Shown here: piece after piece, positions 43,666 through 52,756 of the stretch
How positions within the stretch are numbered: the first letter of the stretch is position 1
How the letters are laid out: each line of letters starts with the position of its first letter
DNA from: Bradyrhizobium canariense
GTDB taxonomy: Bacteria; Pseudomonadota; Alphaproteobacteria; Rhizobiales; Xanthobacteraceae
Reading direction: 5' to 3'
DNA length: 64,000 bases
NCBI RefSeq assembly: GCF_018130465.1
Contig: NZ_JAFCKJ010000015.1
Location: forward strand, 124,001-188,000
Notes under the pieces: generated by a model
The model's input: only the letters and a program-made list of their open reading frames with translations
Told to the model about the DNA's origin: nothing
Databases searched by the model: none
Made by a program: the position numbers and the translations under genes

Positions 43666-43733
43666 CGGGACCACACTGCACAGAAGACCAAATAACGGGA
43701 CATGGATTGCGAGTCTTCCAAACGAGCCTTGGC

Positions 43734-44780
43734 TCAGAGATAGTTGATGAGGCTGATCTTCTGGAGCTGCGACGTCAGCGCGAGTGCGGTCTGAATCTGG
43801 GTCTGCAAGGTGTTGACCCTGACCGACGCTTCCGTCGGATCGACCTGCTCTATACCGACGATCTGATTGTTCAGAATGTCCTGCTGCGTCTTGAGCTTGT
43901 CGGTTGCGGAGGTGATCCGCTGCTGGACCGTGCCGATGTTGCCGCCGAGGGTGGCAAGGTCAGTGATGGCGTTTCCGACCAGGCCGATGGCCTTGTCCAC
44001 GACGACCTGGAATGTCGCCTGGTCCAGGCTCGTGTTCCCGAGATCCGCCATCATGGTGTAGGCCTCGGCGAGCTTGCGGAAGCCCGTCTGGTTGGCGCTG
44101 ACGGAGGTGTCGGCGATCTCGGTCGTGGAAATACGGCTTTGCATGACCTGGTCGGTGGCCGTTGACCAATTGGTGTTCCAGGCCGGGCTTGCGAACTCGG
44201 CATCGAAGGTGGTGTCGAGGAAGGTCTGCATCTGGGCCGGGGTGATGGTGCTCACGCTGGCCGAGGATTGCGAGAAGCCGAAGGTCGCAAGGAAGTCGGA
44301 GTCGACCTGGTTCTTGCTGGCCGAGCCCGCGGTGTAGGCCGTGATCGGCGTGTTCTGCGTGTTGACGCCCGAGAAAAGAAACGAGCCGTTATAGGAGACG
44401 TTCAGTGCGCCAATCAGATCCTGGAGGTTGGAGGACGCAGGCGGCAGGATGATCCGCCCGCCGCCGTCGGTACTGCGGGCCGCGATCAAGTCCTTGAGGA
44501 AGTCCGTTGCGGTCGAACCAAGCTGGGTGATCCGGCTCTGCGTTATGTCCAGGCGTCCCGAGACCAGCCCGTTGGTATCGACGAGCTGATCGGCGAAGCT
44601 CAGGTCCGCCCGCAGGCTGACGTCGCTTCCCGTCGTGGCACCAAGCTCGAGGCCGACATCGGCGAAGCGGCCGGTGGTGGCTTCCTTCGAGGCCTTCGCC
44701 AGCGCGGCCTGATTGTTCGTGATCGAGGACCTCAACGACGAAGACAGCATCAGCGTCGAGATGTAGTTCGCGCTCATCAT
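43734..44780 (-). CDS. flgL: hook-filament junction protein FlgL
   Basis: The 348-residue flagellin-like protein has the N-terminal coiled region LSSSLRSSITNNQAALAKASKEATTGR and C-terminal helices DILNNQIVGIEQVDPTEASVRVNTLQTQIQTALALTSQLQKISLINYL, between which lies LIGALNVSYNGSFLFSGVNTQNTP. It joins the filament to FlgK. The double ATG (44780 or 44777) lies three bases after the flgK stop. Confidence 0.9.
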   Translation of the reverse strand: MMSANYISTLMLSSSLRSSITNNQAALAKASKEATTGRFADVGLELGATTGSDVSLRADLSFADQLVDTNGLVSGRLDITQSRITQLGSTATDFLKDLIAARSTDGGGRIILPPASSNLQDLIGALNVSYNGSFLFSGVNTQNTPITAYTAGSASKNQVDSDFLATFGFSQSSASVSTITPAQMQTFLDTTFDAEFASPAWNTNWSTATDQVMQSRISTTEIADTSVSANQTGFRKLAEAYTMMADLGNTSLDQATFQVVVDKAIGLVGNAITDLATLGGNIGTVQQRITSATDKLKTQQDILNNQIVGIEQVDPTEASVRVNTLQTQIQTALALTSQLQKISLINYL

Positions 44781-44783
44781 GAC

Positions 44784-46262
44784 TTAATTCCCCACGGCAG
44801 CCAGCAGGCTCTGCAACATTTCGTCGACGGTCGAGATGATCTTCGACGAAGCCGAATAGGTGCGCTCGACCTGAAGCATCAACGACATTTCGTCGTCCAT
44901 GTTGACGCCGCTGACGTTCGACAGCGCCGCGGTGCTGCGGTCGAGCAGCGTTTTCTGGTAGGTGACGTTGGAGTCCGCGGTCTTGCGCTGGTTTTCGATC
45001 CAGCTCGTCGACGACGACGCGAAGTCGATCAAGCTGCCGTTCGGCTTGCCTTGCGTGGTTGCATCGAACGGCTGCGACGCATCCATGCCGCCGATGAGCT
45101 GCTGCAGCCGGGCCGAGTAGCCGCCGTTGCCGGCGGTATTGTATTGGTATGCGATGTTGCCGCTGATCGCGCCGTCGCGCAGCAGATTGGGATTGCCGCC
45201 CTGGGCCGGATCGACCGATGCGGCAACCGAGATCGTGCCGGCGAGGCCCACCGAAACGGTAGCGCTCGCCGGCATCGCCGGCGAGCCGGGATAGGTGAAG
45301 AGACCGGGAACGTCGGGCAGCGTCGGAACAGCTGACTGGTCACTTTCCTTGAAGGTATTGATCAGGCCGCGCGCGATTTCGTCGAGCTGACTCTGATAGG
45401 TGACCGTGTCCTGGTCACGCAGCTGAGCGAGGCCCGCAAGCTTGCCCGATTTCAGCGGCATCACTGAATTGGCCCCGGTCACCGGCACGCCGTCGACATA
45501 GACCGCATTGCCCGTGGTGCCGGCCGTATAAGCGTTGGTGGGCGCGAAACTCACCGTACGCGCCACCTTGTCGAACAGGACGGCGCCGCTGTCGGTATAG
45601 AGCGCCGCGTCTCCATTGGGACGGGTCGACATCGTGACGCCGAGCTCCTGCGACAGCTGCGAGACGATGCTGTCGCGCTGGTCGAGGTAGTCGGTGATGT
45701 CGTCGTCGGAGATCGTTCCCTTCACGATCGCGGTGTTCACGGTCTGGAACTGGGAGAGCAACCGATTGATGTTCTGAACCGACGTATTCATGTCGGCATC
45801 CGCGCCCTCACGGACCGACTGCACGGTCTGGGTCGCCTGATTGAGCGCGGTCGCCATGTCCTTGGCGGACGTCACCGCCGCCTGCGCCAGCGTGGTGTTG
45901 TCCGGGGCGTTGGCATATTGCTGCAGCGCCTTCTTCAGCGCATTGAGCTGCGCCGTCGGCGACTGGTCGAGCTCCGGATCATCCACCGTGGCAGATGCGA
46001 TCTTCTGGAGACCGTCGAGCATCGCGCTCTGCTTGGCCGACGACGAGGTTGCGCTCAGCACGTTGGTGTAGAGGCCCGAGCTGGCGGCACGCTGGATCGC
46101 CGCGACGTAGACGCCGGTCCCGGGCAGGTTGTCCAGCACGGCAATCTTGCGCGAATAGCCGGTGGAGCTGGCACCGGCGATGTTGCGCGAGATGACCGAC
46201 GACTGGATGCCCGACGCCATCAGCGAGGAGCGGGCGGATTCGAGAGCGGCGGTAAGGTTCAT
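44784..46262 (-). CDS. flgK: hook-associated protein FlgK
   Basis: The 492-residue protein begins LTAALESARSSLMASGIQSSVISRNIAGASSTGYSRK, the rod/hook axial family N-terminus, and ends DDEMSLMLQVERTYSASSKIISTVDEMLQSLLAAVG, the FlgK C-terminus. A variable region including the NAYTAGTTGNAVYVDGVPV segment lies between. It is the first junction protein on the hook and is followed at once by flgL. Confidence 0.92.
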   Translation of the reverse strand: MNLTAALESARSSLMASGIQSSVISRNIAGASSTGYSRKIAVLDNLPGTGVYVAAIQRAASSGLYTNVLSATSSSAKQSAMLDGLQKIASATVDDPELDQSPTAQLNALKKALQQYANAPDNTTLAQAAVTSAKDMATALNQATQTVQSVREGADADMNTSVQNINRLLSQFQTVNTAIVKGTISDDDITDYLDQRDSIVSQLSQELGVTMSTRPNGDAALYTDSGAVLFDKVARTVSFAPTNAYTAGTTGNAVYVDGVPVTGANSVMPLKSGKLAGLAQLRDQDTVTYQSQLDEIARGLINTFKESDQSAVPTLPDVPGLFTYPGSPAMPASATVSVGLAGTISVAASVDPAQGGNPNLLRDGAISGNIAYQYNTAGNGGYSARLQQLIGGMDASQPFDATTQGKPNGSLIDFASSSTSWIENQRKTADSNVTYQKTLLDRSTAALSNVSGVNMDDEMSLMLQVERTYSASSKIISTVDEMLQSLLAAVGN

Positions 46263-46296
46263 GATCTGCTCTTGCCGGGAACGAGCGCCGAGAGAC

Positions 46297-47523
46297 TCAG
46301 CGCTTCAGGTTGACGACGACGTCCAGCAAGTCGGCGCCGGTCTGGAACGATTTCGAGTTCGCGGTGAAGCCGCGCTGCGCCTCGATCATCGCGGTCAACT
46401 CGTCGGCGAGATCGACGTTGGAATCTTCCAGAGCACCCGACTGGATGGTGCCGAGCCCGCCCTGGCCGGCGAGGCCGACCTGCACGTTTCCGGAATCCAG
46501 GTTCGGCGAGTAGACGTTGCCGACTTCGGGCGTCAGATGGTCCGGGCTCGGAACGTTCGCGAGCGCGATCTGGAAGCTCGGCAGTTCGGTGCCGTTCTTG
46601 AGCACTGCGGTGACCACGCCCTTGTCGTCGATGTTCACCTTCTCCACCGCGGACGGAGCGTTGCCGTCGACGACCGCCTTGAAGTCGAAGCTGGAGGCGA
46701 CCTGGGTCATGGCCGACAGGTCCATGTTGAAGGACGAGCCGCCCGGGATGGTCACAGTGAGCGATGTCGGGCTTGCGGCGGCCAGCTTGCCCTTGCCCGC
46801 TGCGGTGACGTCGAAGGTGAAGGTATTGAGACCACCCGGGAGCGCGGTGCCGGTGGCAGAATTATAGAGCTGGATCTGCCAGGTGTTCGCGGCGGTCTTC
46901 GCCGCATAGACGTCGACCGTCACCGCGTTGCCGATGTTGTCGTAGGTGACGACCGAGGTCTTCGACGTGTAGGCGCCGGGACCCGGCGGGCCCGCGATGA
47001 TCGCGGCGCTCGGATCGAGATTGGCGGCGACCGTCGCCTTGGTCGAGGGCGACGCCTGGAGCGCCATCTGGTTGACGTTGATGACCTGGAGGCCACCGAA
47101 GCCGTTGGCGGCGACGGTGGGCGTCGCGCCGTTCGCGATGTTGTAGCCCATCAGCTGGAAGCCGGCGGAGTTGACGAGATTGCCCGTGCTGTCGGGCACG
47201 AAAGCGCCGGCGCGCGTCAGGAAATTGTTGCCGTTCGGATCCTGCACGACGAAGAAGCCGTTGCCCTGGACCGCGAGGTCCGTCGCCGAGGTCGTGAACT
47301 GGTAATTGCCGGCATCGCTGATGGCGTAGCGGACCGTGGTCTCGACCGCGCCGGAATCGTAATTGCCCGAGCCGCTCTTCAGGATCAACGAGGAGAATTC
47401 GGTCGAAGCCCGCTTGTAGCCGGTGGTGTTGACGTTGGCGATGTTGTCCGAAACCGTCGACAGCTTGTTGGACTGCGCGTTCATCCCGGAAACGCCGGTG
47501 CGCATAACACCATACAGGCTCAT
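46297..47523 (-). CDS. flgE: flagellar hook protein FlgE
   Basis: The 408-residue protein starts MSLYGVMRTGVSGMNAQSNKLSTVSDNIANVNTTGYKRASTEF, the hook-protein N-terminus, with AAGGAG upstream. Central text LAVQGNGFFVVQDPNGNNFLTRAGAF is the FlgE/F/G signature, and the C-terminus is VDLADELTAMIEAQRGFTANSKSFQTGADLLDVVVNLKR. It forms the hook. It starts a flgE-flgK-flgL-flaF-flbT-flgD run. Confidence 0.94.
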   Translation of the reverse strand: MSLYGVMRTGVSGMNAQSNKLSTVSDNIANVNTTGYKRASTEFSSLILKSGSGNYDSGAVETTVRYAISDAGNYQFTTSATDLAVQGNGFFVVQDPNGNNFLTRAGAFVPDSTGNLVNSAGFQLMGYNIANGATPTVAANGFGGLQVINVNQMALQASPSTKATVAANLDPSAAIIAGPPGPGAYTSKTSVVTYDNIGNAVTVDVYAAKTAANTWQIQLYNSATGTALPGGLNTFTFDVTAAGKGKLAAASPTSLTVTIPGGSSFNMDLSAMTQVASSFDFKAVVDGNAPSAVEKVNIDDKGVVTAVLKNGTELPSFQIALANVPSPDHLTPEVGNVYSPNLDSGNVQVGLAGQGGLGTIQSGALEDSNVDLADELTAMIEAQRGFTANSKSFQTGADLLDVVVNLKR

Positions 47524-47618
47524 GAATTGGGCTCCTTTGGTAGGTTGCTGTTACAATGGGGGTTGTTGCTTGCGCGGAGCTGATGATCGGGAACGATGCA
47601 CAACTTGATGCCGTCCCT

Positions 47619-48200
47619 TCAGGTCGTTTTGGGCTGACAGAACGAGCGCGCCTTGTCGGTCCACGCGCCGAAGCCGCTGGAGACGAGATGAGCGACGATG
47701 TGACAGACGTAGCGCTTCTGCGCCGGCTGGTTGTTGGGGCCCGCATTGTAGCGGGCGACTGCCATGGTCCAGCTTCCCTCGCGCTGCTTCAGCTCCTTCA
47801 GGAAGCGCGCGGCGTAGTCGACGTTCCCAGCGGGATCGAACATCGCCCGCACCGAGGCGAATTTGTCGCCGTGATAGTAGTGGTTGATCTGCATGCAGCC
47901 GAGGTCGATCAGCTTGATCCCCTTAGCTCGCATGGCTTCGAAGTTCGCGATCGCGTCGTTCATGTCCTTGGCGAACACGGTCTGCCCGTCGGCGCCGAGC
48001 GCGTAAGGATAAAGCGCGCCGCGCCGTCCGGTCTCGGTCAGGCCGACCGCGTAGAGAATGCCGAGCGGAATTCCGTGCTGCTGGGACGCACGCGCCATCT
48101 CGCGCTCGCAGGGGCGCGCGTTGTCGGTCGCCGCGGCCGCGGCGCCGGCGTTACAGATAAACAGGGCCGCGACGAATCTGCGGCGCCACGTCCTGGTCAT
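47619..48200 (-). CDS. lytic transglycosylase (SLT domain), flagellar
   Basis: The 193-residue secreted protein starts at ATG 48200 with GGAG six bases upstream. A signal peptide ends near residue 25 (FVAALFICNAGAAAAA). The SLT pattern includes LGILYAVGLTETGRRG, with catalytic Glu 56, then GCMQINHYYH and ARYNAGPNNQPAQKRYV. It would open the peptidoglycan for rod passage, replacing the missing FlgJ enzyme domain. The first 50 bases lie inside the 3' end of fliK in another frame. Confidence 0.85.
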   Translation of the reverse strand: MTRTWRRRFVAALFICNAGAAAAATDNARPCEREMARASQQHGIPLGILYAVGLTETGRRGALYPYALGADGQTVFAKDMNDAIANFEAMRAKGIKLIDLGCMQINHYYHGDKFASVRAMFDPAGNVDYAARFLKELKQREGSWTMAVARYNAGPNNQPAQKRYVCHIVAHLVSSGFGAWTDKARSFCQPKTT

Positions 48201-49512
48201 GACGCGTCTCCTGGTTGGGTTGGCGCTCCTGCCGGGCTTGCTTCGCGCCACCGTCCGATTGTCCCGACGAATTGCTCGTGCCGTCGAACGTGCCTTGCGA
48301 CTGCGACGAGGGCTGTTGCTGGCCCGAAAGCTGCGGCTGCGACTGGCCGGAGCCGCTCTGGAATCCATCCAGCGAGCCGTGCTGGACGGGCGCAACGTCG
48401 GCGACGTAGCCCGCCGACTGCATCAGCTCGCGGATCGAATCGCGCTGCTGGTCCAGCATCTGGCTCGTGTCCTTGCGCTCGGCGGCAAGGTGGACGGACA
48501 CCTCGTTGCCGACGAGGCGAAGGCGCACGGTGACGTTGCCGAGCGCGGGCGGCTCGAGATTGATAGTCAGGATCTTGAGCGGCTGATCCGGCGCATTGGC
48601 TTGGGACGCTGCAAGATCTGGAGCTGCGGACGCAGTCGGTGCCGGAGATTCCTTCAGCTCGGCGACGACGGCATTGGCAACCTGTTGCGGAGCGTTGAAC
48701 TGCGCCGGGGGCAGATGGGTCTCCTGCTGGACCACAGTGACCTTGGTCGTCTCGGGCAATGCGTCCCGCGCCGAGGCCTTGGCAGCACGCTCGACATTGG
48801 CCGCGACGGCCTCGAAGCCGGGTGCCGTTGCCTTCGGCGATGGCTCGCTGCCGTGCGTCGATGCCGCCTGGGCGGTGGCCGTCGCGTGCGAAGCCGCGGC
48901 CTGCGAGTGCGCGGCCGTCGGTGCCACGGGAGATGGGGAGTCGGCTGTCGTCGCCTTCGCCGTGCCCATGGCCTGAACTTCGCGCTTTGTCGTCGAAGAC
49001 CGCTCGTCGCGCCCGGACGCATCCTTCTTGTCGCCGGCCGGTGCTTGCATCTGCGGCTTCACGACCGGCGCGGCGACGATCTCCTGTCCGACGATCGCGG
49101 CAATGCTCGATCGGCTCTGGACGTCGGCCTGCTCGGCATGGTCGACGGGTCCATGTTTCCCGGACGATTTGTCGGTCTTTTTGTCGGAAGATTTCTCGGT
49201 GGACTTCTCGCTGGAGCTGGGCTGCTCGGCCGCCGCGGTACGTTCGTGTACCGTCTCGTCCTTCGCGTTGTCCTTCTCGCTCTGATGCGCCAGGCGCGTC
49301 CGCAGCGTTCCGGTTTTCACGGCCGTGTCGCTGCCCTCGTCGCTGAGCGCCCGCTTCGCGAGATTCGAGACGGTGTGCAGCAGATCGTTGAAGGACGAGT
49401 CCGCCTGCGCTTTCGCCCCGGCGCTCTTGCCGGAGCGCGATGCGCCTCGCATGTTGAGGCTTTCGGCGAGACCCGAAAAGACCTGTCCGGAGGTTCCACT
49501 GAGCTTCGTCAT
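48151..49512 (-). CDS. fliK: flagellar hook-length control protein FliK (formerly MotD)
   Basis: The 453-residue protein starts at ATG 49512, overlapping the motC stop (ATGA). Residues 1-300 are low-complexity Ser/Ala/Lys/Thr-rich, the typical ruler part. The conserved Flg_hook domain is LKILTINLEPPALGNVTVRLRLVGNEVSVHLAAERKDTSQMLDQQRDSIRELMQSAGY. A Gln/Ser-rich tail follows, ending GPVYL. It measures the hook and switches export specificity; the rhizobial homologue was first called MotD. Confidence 0.9.
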   Translation of the reverse strand: MTKLSGTSGQVFSGLAESLNMRGASRSGKSAGAKAQADSSFNDLLHTVSNLAKRALSDEGSDTAVKTGTLRTRLAHQSEKDNAKDETVHERTAAAEQPSSSEKSTEKSSDKKTDKSSGKHGPVDHAEQADVQSRSSIAAIVGQEIVAAPVVKPQMQAPAGDKKDASGRDERSSTTKREVQAMGTAKATTADSPSPVAPTAAHSQAAASHATATAQAASTHGSEPSPKATAPGFEAVAANVERAAKASARDALPETTKVTVVQQETHLPPAQFNAPQQVANAVVAELKESPAPTASAAPDLAASQANAPDQPLKILTINLEPPALGNVTVRLRLVGNEVSVHLAAERKDTSQMLDQQRDSIRELMQSAGYVADVAPVQHGSLDGFQSGSGQSQPQLSGQQQPSSQSQGTFDGTSNSSGQSDGGAKQARQERQPNQETRHDQDVAPQIRRGPVYL

Positions 49513-50720
49513 GGACGGCGATCCCTGGTGAGGCGTTCGAGCTCCCCGAGCTGCTTCTGCGCGCGAGCAAGCGTTGCGGTCGACGACGCGAGATCGAGAC
49601 GCGCCGGCGTGACCGGAGGCTTGTCGGCTGCGGCGGCGGATCCGCCGGCGAACGGCTTGCGAACGTCTAGTGCGAGCTGCACCGTTGCATTGAGAAAGGG
49701 GATGTCGCGCTCGGGCAGCTTCGACCGGTCGAGCACCTTCAACTCGGCGAGACCGCCGTCATATTCGTCGGTGAGCGCCCGCGACACGCCGCGGAACAGA
49801 TGCGCCCGTTCCCGCTCCGCCGAGGCATCGGCGCTGAGCGTCAGCGCGCGTTCGCCGGCAAGCCGGGTCACGGGCAGCCCTCCGCGCACCATCGCGGTGC
49901 GAGCGATCACGAGATAGAGCTTGAGGCGGCTCGCGCGGTCGATCTGCTCCAGCAGGGTGGTGATCCGCGCAAACCGACGCTCGTCGAGCGCGAGGCTCGA
50001 TTGCGTCAGGCCCGTGGAAAAACGCTGCCAGAAGTCCCCTGCATAAACCGAGTTGCGGTAGTGGCGGATATAGGCCAGCGTCAGGAACTCGAACTTGTCG
50101 AAATCCTCTGCCTGCCCGACCAGCAGGATCTCGCGCCGCAGCGCGGCCTCCTCCACCAATGTGCCCGGCAACAGCAGGCGCGCGTCATCCAGGCGCTCGA
50201 TCGCGAGCGATGCCTCGGCGCGTGCGAACAGCGCGCCCTGGACCAGCGCGACCTGTCCGCCCAGGCCCGACGGAATCGTCCGCGGCCTGACGTCCTTGAG
50301 CAGCTCGCGCGCTTCGTCCTGACGACCCTCGACATACGCGAGCGCGCCATCGAACAGTCGTCCGTCGACGTTCAGCTTGTCGCGCGGCAGCTTGCGGATG
50401 ATTTGCGGCGCGCCGCCGCTGAGCAGGTAGATCACGGCGGCCTGACCGTTCTGCAGGTTACTCCACACGCCCGGATCGGCGGCGAGAAATTTTTCACCGA
50501 TCTGCCGGATCAACGCGGCGTGGTTGCCGTGCGCCGCGGTATCGCCGTTGGCGATGCCGTCCTGCACGGCCTGCAATGCGCGAACGAGCTCATACGGCTC
50601 GCCCGATGTCGATGCCGCCGGGGCCGGGGCCGGCGTCGGTGCCAGTGCCGGCTCGGCAAATGCGCCTGCCGCCGTGAATGGCAGCAGCAGCAGCGCGGCG
50701 CGGAGAAGAGGCCTGATCAA
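49509..50720 (-). CDS. motC: flagellar motor periplasmic protein MotC
   Basis: The 403-residue protein is read from TTG 50720, overlapping the motB stop (TTGA) with GGGAG ahead; upstream in-frame extension runs inside motB. A signal peptide (LIRPLLRAALLLLPFTAAGAFA) leads to a Pro/Ala linker and the MotC body: PYELVRALQAVQDGIANGDTAAH, ALIRQIGEKFLA, and helical-repeat segments to the C-terminus. In rhizobia MotC is a periplasmic chaperone or partner of MotB needed for motor rotation. Confidence 0.88.
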   Translation of the reverse strand: MIRPLLRAALLLLPFTAAGAFAEPALAPTPAPAPAASTSGEPYELVRALQAVQDGIANGDTAAHGNHAALIRQIGEKFLAADPGVWSNLQNGQAAVIYLLSGGAPQIIRKLPRDKLNVDGRLFDGALAYVEGRQDEARELLKDVRPRTIPSGLGGQVALVQGALFARAEASLAIERLDDARLLLPGTLVEEAALRREILLVGQAEDFDKFEFLTLAYIRHYRNSVYAGDFWQRFSTGLTQSSLALDERRFARITTLLEQIDRASRLKLYLVIARTAMVRGGLPVTRLAGERALTLSADASAERERAHLFRGVSRALTDEYDGGLAELKVLDRSKLPERDIPFLNATVQLALDVRKPFAGGSAAAADKPPVTPARLDLASSTATLARAQKQLGELERLTRDRRP

Positions 50721-52042
50721 GGACGCTTCTCCCGGACCATGATCTCGATCCGGCGATTCTGCGCCGCCGCCGGATCGTTTTGCAGTTTCGGCCGCCGATC
50801 GGCATAACCCTCGACATGCTCGATGCGCTGCGCGTCGACGCCGGAGCGGACCAGCATGTAATAGGCCATCTGCGCACGGGCCGTCGACAGCCGCCAATTG
50901 TCGTAGGTTTCCGAACGGTACGGCCGATTGTCGGTGTGGCCGCGGACGATGATCATGCCGGGGCGCTTCGTCAGCAGCGGGCCGATCTTGTCGATCACAC
51001 GGATGAGTTCGGGCCGCGGCTCGGCCGAGCCGACCGCGAACATGCCGAAATTCGCATCGTCGGTCAGGCTGATCAGCAGGCCTTCCTCGACCTGACGCAC
51101 CTCAACTAGCGGTCCCGCGCCGGCCTTGACGTCTGACAGCGCATCCGCGATCGCCGACTGAAGCTGTTTGACCGCCGGTTGCTGCGTCTGAGCCGCGTCG
51201 CGCGGCTCGGATTCCTTCGTCGCATCGTTGGGACGCGGCTGCGCGGCGGCAGTGGCTTGAACGCCGGACTGGGCGCCCGGCTGCGCGCTCCCTTCGCGTG
51301 AAGACTGCGACGGCGCGGGCCCCGGCGGCAGCAGGGGCGACAGGCTTGCGGACGACGCATCGGCGTTGGGAGCCACGCTTCCGCCGGCATCGTCCTGCTT
51401 GGCTCGGCGTGCCTGCGGCTCACCCTGGCCTGTGCCGGACGCAGCGTCGCGCGCGGACGCATTCGGCTTGGGCTCGCCCTCGATGAAGCGGTCGGCATCC
51501 TTGGATGCCTGCGGCGCCAGCTTCCAATAGCCGGGATCGAAGGGATCGCGGTAAGCGTCGCCTCCCTTGAGGCCATCTTCTTCGGCGGACGTCAGAGCGC
51601 CGGCGCGCCGCTGGCCCGAGGCCTGGTTCGCGCTGCTGGCGATCTCGGCGAGCGTCGTATAGGGATCGCGGAACAGGACCTTCTCCTCGTAGAAGGGCGG
51701 CTTCTCGGCCGTCGGAGAGTCACCGCGACGCTCCTCGCTCGGTCCTCCCGGCTGACGCCTGCCGTCCTGGCCATCGAACGACGACGGCTCCTTCTTGGAG
51801 AGATCCTTGAGCCCCTTCGGGGCAGGTGCGTTCTCCGCGAGCTTGATCGGATTGAAATAGCTCGCGACCACCTGCTTCTGATCCTGGTTGAGCGCATTGA
51901 TCAGCCACATGACCAGGAAGAACGCCATCATCGCGGTCATGAAGTCCGCATAGGCGATCTTCCAGACGCCGCCGTGCGGCTTCTCGTCGTCGAAGGCGCT
52001 CCGCCGGCGGATGATGACGAGTTCTGACTTGACCTCATTCAT
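50717..52042 (-). CDS. motB: flagellar stator protein MotB
   Basis: The 441-residue protein has one span near residues 28-49 with the proton-carrying Asp 33 in YADFMTAMMAFFLVMWLINAL. A long linker of about 220 residues, rich in Ser/Ala/Pro/Gln, precedes the OmpA-like peptidoglycan-binding domain: MIIVRGHTDNRPYRSETYDNWRLSTARAQ. The partner gene motA is not in the window. It anchors the stator to the wall. The length is typical of rhizobial MotB, longer than the enterobacterial form. Confidence 0.92.
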   Translation of the reverse strand: MNEVKSELVIIRRRSAFDDEKPHGGVWKIAYADFMTAMMAFFLVMWLINALNQDQKQVVASYFNPIKLAENAPAPKGLKDLSKKEPSSFDGQDGRRQPGGPSEERRGDSPTAEKPPFYEEKVLFRDPYTTLAEIASSANQASGQRRAGALTSAEEDGLKGGDAYRDPFDPGYWKLAPQASKDADRFIEGEPKPNASARDAASGTGQGEPQARRAKQDDAGGSVAPNADASSASLSPLLPPGPAPSQSSREGSAQPGAQSGVQATAAAQPRPNDATKESEPRDAAQTQQPAVKQLQSAIADALSDVKAGAGPLVEVRQVEEGLLISLTDDANFGMFAVGSAEPRPELIRVIDKIGPLLTKRPGMIIVRGHTDNRPYRSETYDNWRLSTARAQMAYYMLVRSGVDAQRIEHVEGYADRRPKLQNDPAAAQNRRIEIMVREKRP

Positions 52043-52048
52043 GACGGA

Positions 52049-52756
52049 CTACCGGCGCGCCTCTTTCAGGCGCTCGCTCCAGGCCGTGATCTGCGTCTCG
52101 ATCACGGTTTGGTCGGCTACGACGCGAACCTCGAAAGTATCAGCGGCCTCGTACTCGATGCCCGTTCGCCTGCTAGCTTCGAGCTGCGTCTTCACCAGGT
52201 CGAGCAGTTCGCTCGGGCCGGTGACCTTGAACACCGGCACCGGCGAATTGCCGGTCAGCACCGCAATCTGCTCGACCAGCGACCCGATCGCCTTGTCGCG
52301 GACCGCCTCGGCGAGGAACGGCAGCAATATCCGCGCAACGGAGCTCGCGATGTTGGTCTCGATCTCGCGGCAAGCCGTCTCGAAGCCGCTGACGATCGCG
52401 ACCGCCTGCTGGTCGGACCACTTGGCCCGCTCCTCGCCGAGCCGGATCGCGCTGCGCACGCGCTCCTCGGCGATCCTGGCGTCTCCCTCCGCTACGCCGG
52501 CCGCGTGGCCGCGCCGATAGGCATCGTCCAGGAGATTGACCGCCGGGGCTTCCGCCTTCGGCGCCGGAGGCGACGACTGAAGCTGCGGCTGCGAATGGGT
52601 CTGCGGCTGAGGCTGAGGCTGAGGCTGAGGCTCGCGCCGGACTTCCTTCGGCCTCGTCAGCACATCCTGGATCTTGGGCGGCGGCGGAGGTGGCGGCGAT
52701 TTGACTCGCCCGTTCGCGTCGAACTGCGTCAGAAGTTTTCCGATTGCCGCGTTCAT
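52049..52756 (-). CDS. FliH-like flagellar export ATPase regulator
   Basis: The 235-residue protein starts at ATG 52756, overlapping the fliF stop (ATGA). A Pro-rich stretch and Pro-Gln repeats (PQPQPQPQ) occupy about residues 20-70; then a helical part AYRRGHAAGVAEGDARIAEERVRSAIRLGEERAKW and a C-terminal domain LAEAVRDKAIGSLVEQIAVLTG...VFKVTGPSELLDLVKTQLE like FliH/YscL. It probably binds the export ATPase FliI. The FliH assignment rests on layout and position. Confidence 0.75.
   Translation of the reverse strand: MNAAIGKLLTQFDANGRVKSPPPPPPPKIQDVLTRPKEVRREPQPQPQPQPQTHSQPQLQSSPPAPKAEAPAVNLLDDAYRRGHAAGVAEGDARIAEERVRSAIRLGEERAKWSDQQAVAIVSGFETACREIETNIASSVARILLPFLAEAVRDKAIGSLVEQIAVLTGNSPVPVFKVTGPSELLDLVKTQLEASRRTGIEYEAADTFEVRVVADQTVIETQITAWSERLKEARR
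52605..52632. repeat. hexanucleotide microsatellite in fliH-like gene
   Basis: GGCTGA is repeated 4.7 times in tandem and encodes Pro-Gln pairs on the minus strand. Units of 6 bp keep the frame, so slippage would change linker length only. Confidence 0.8.
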
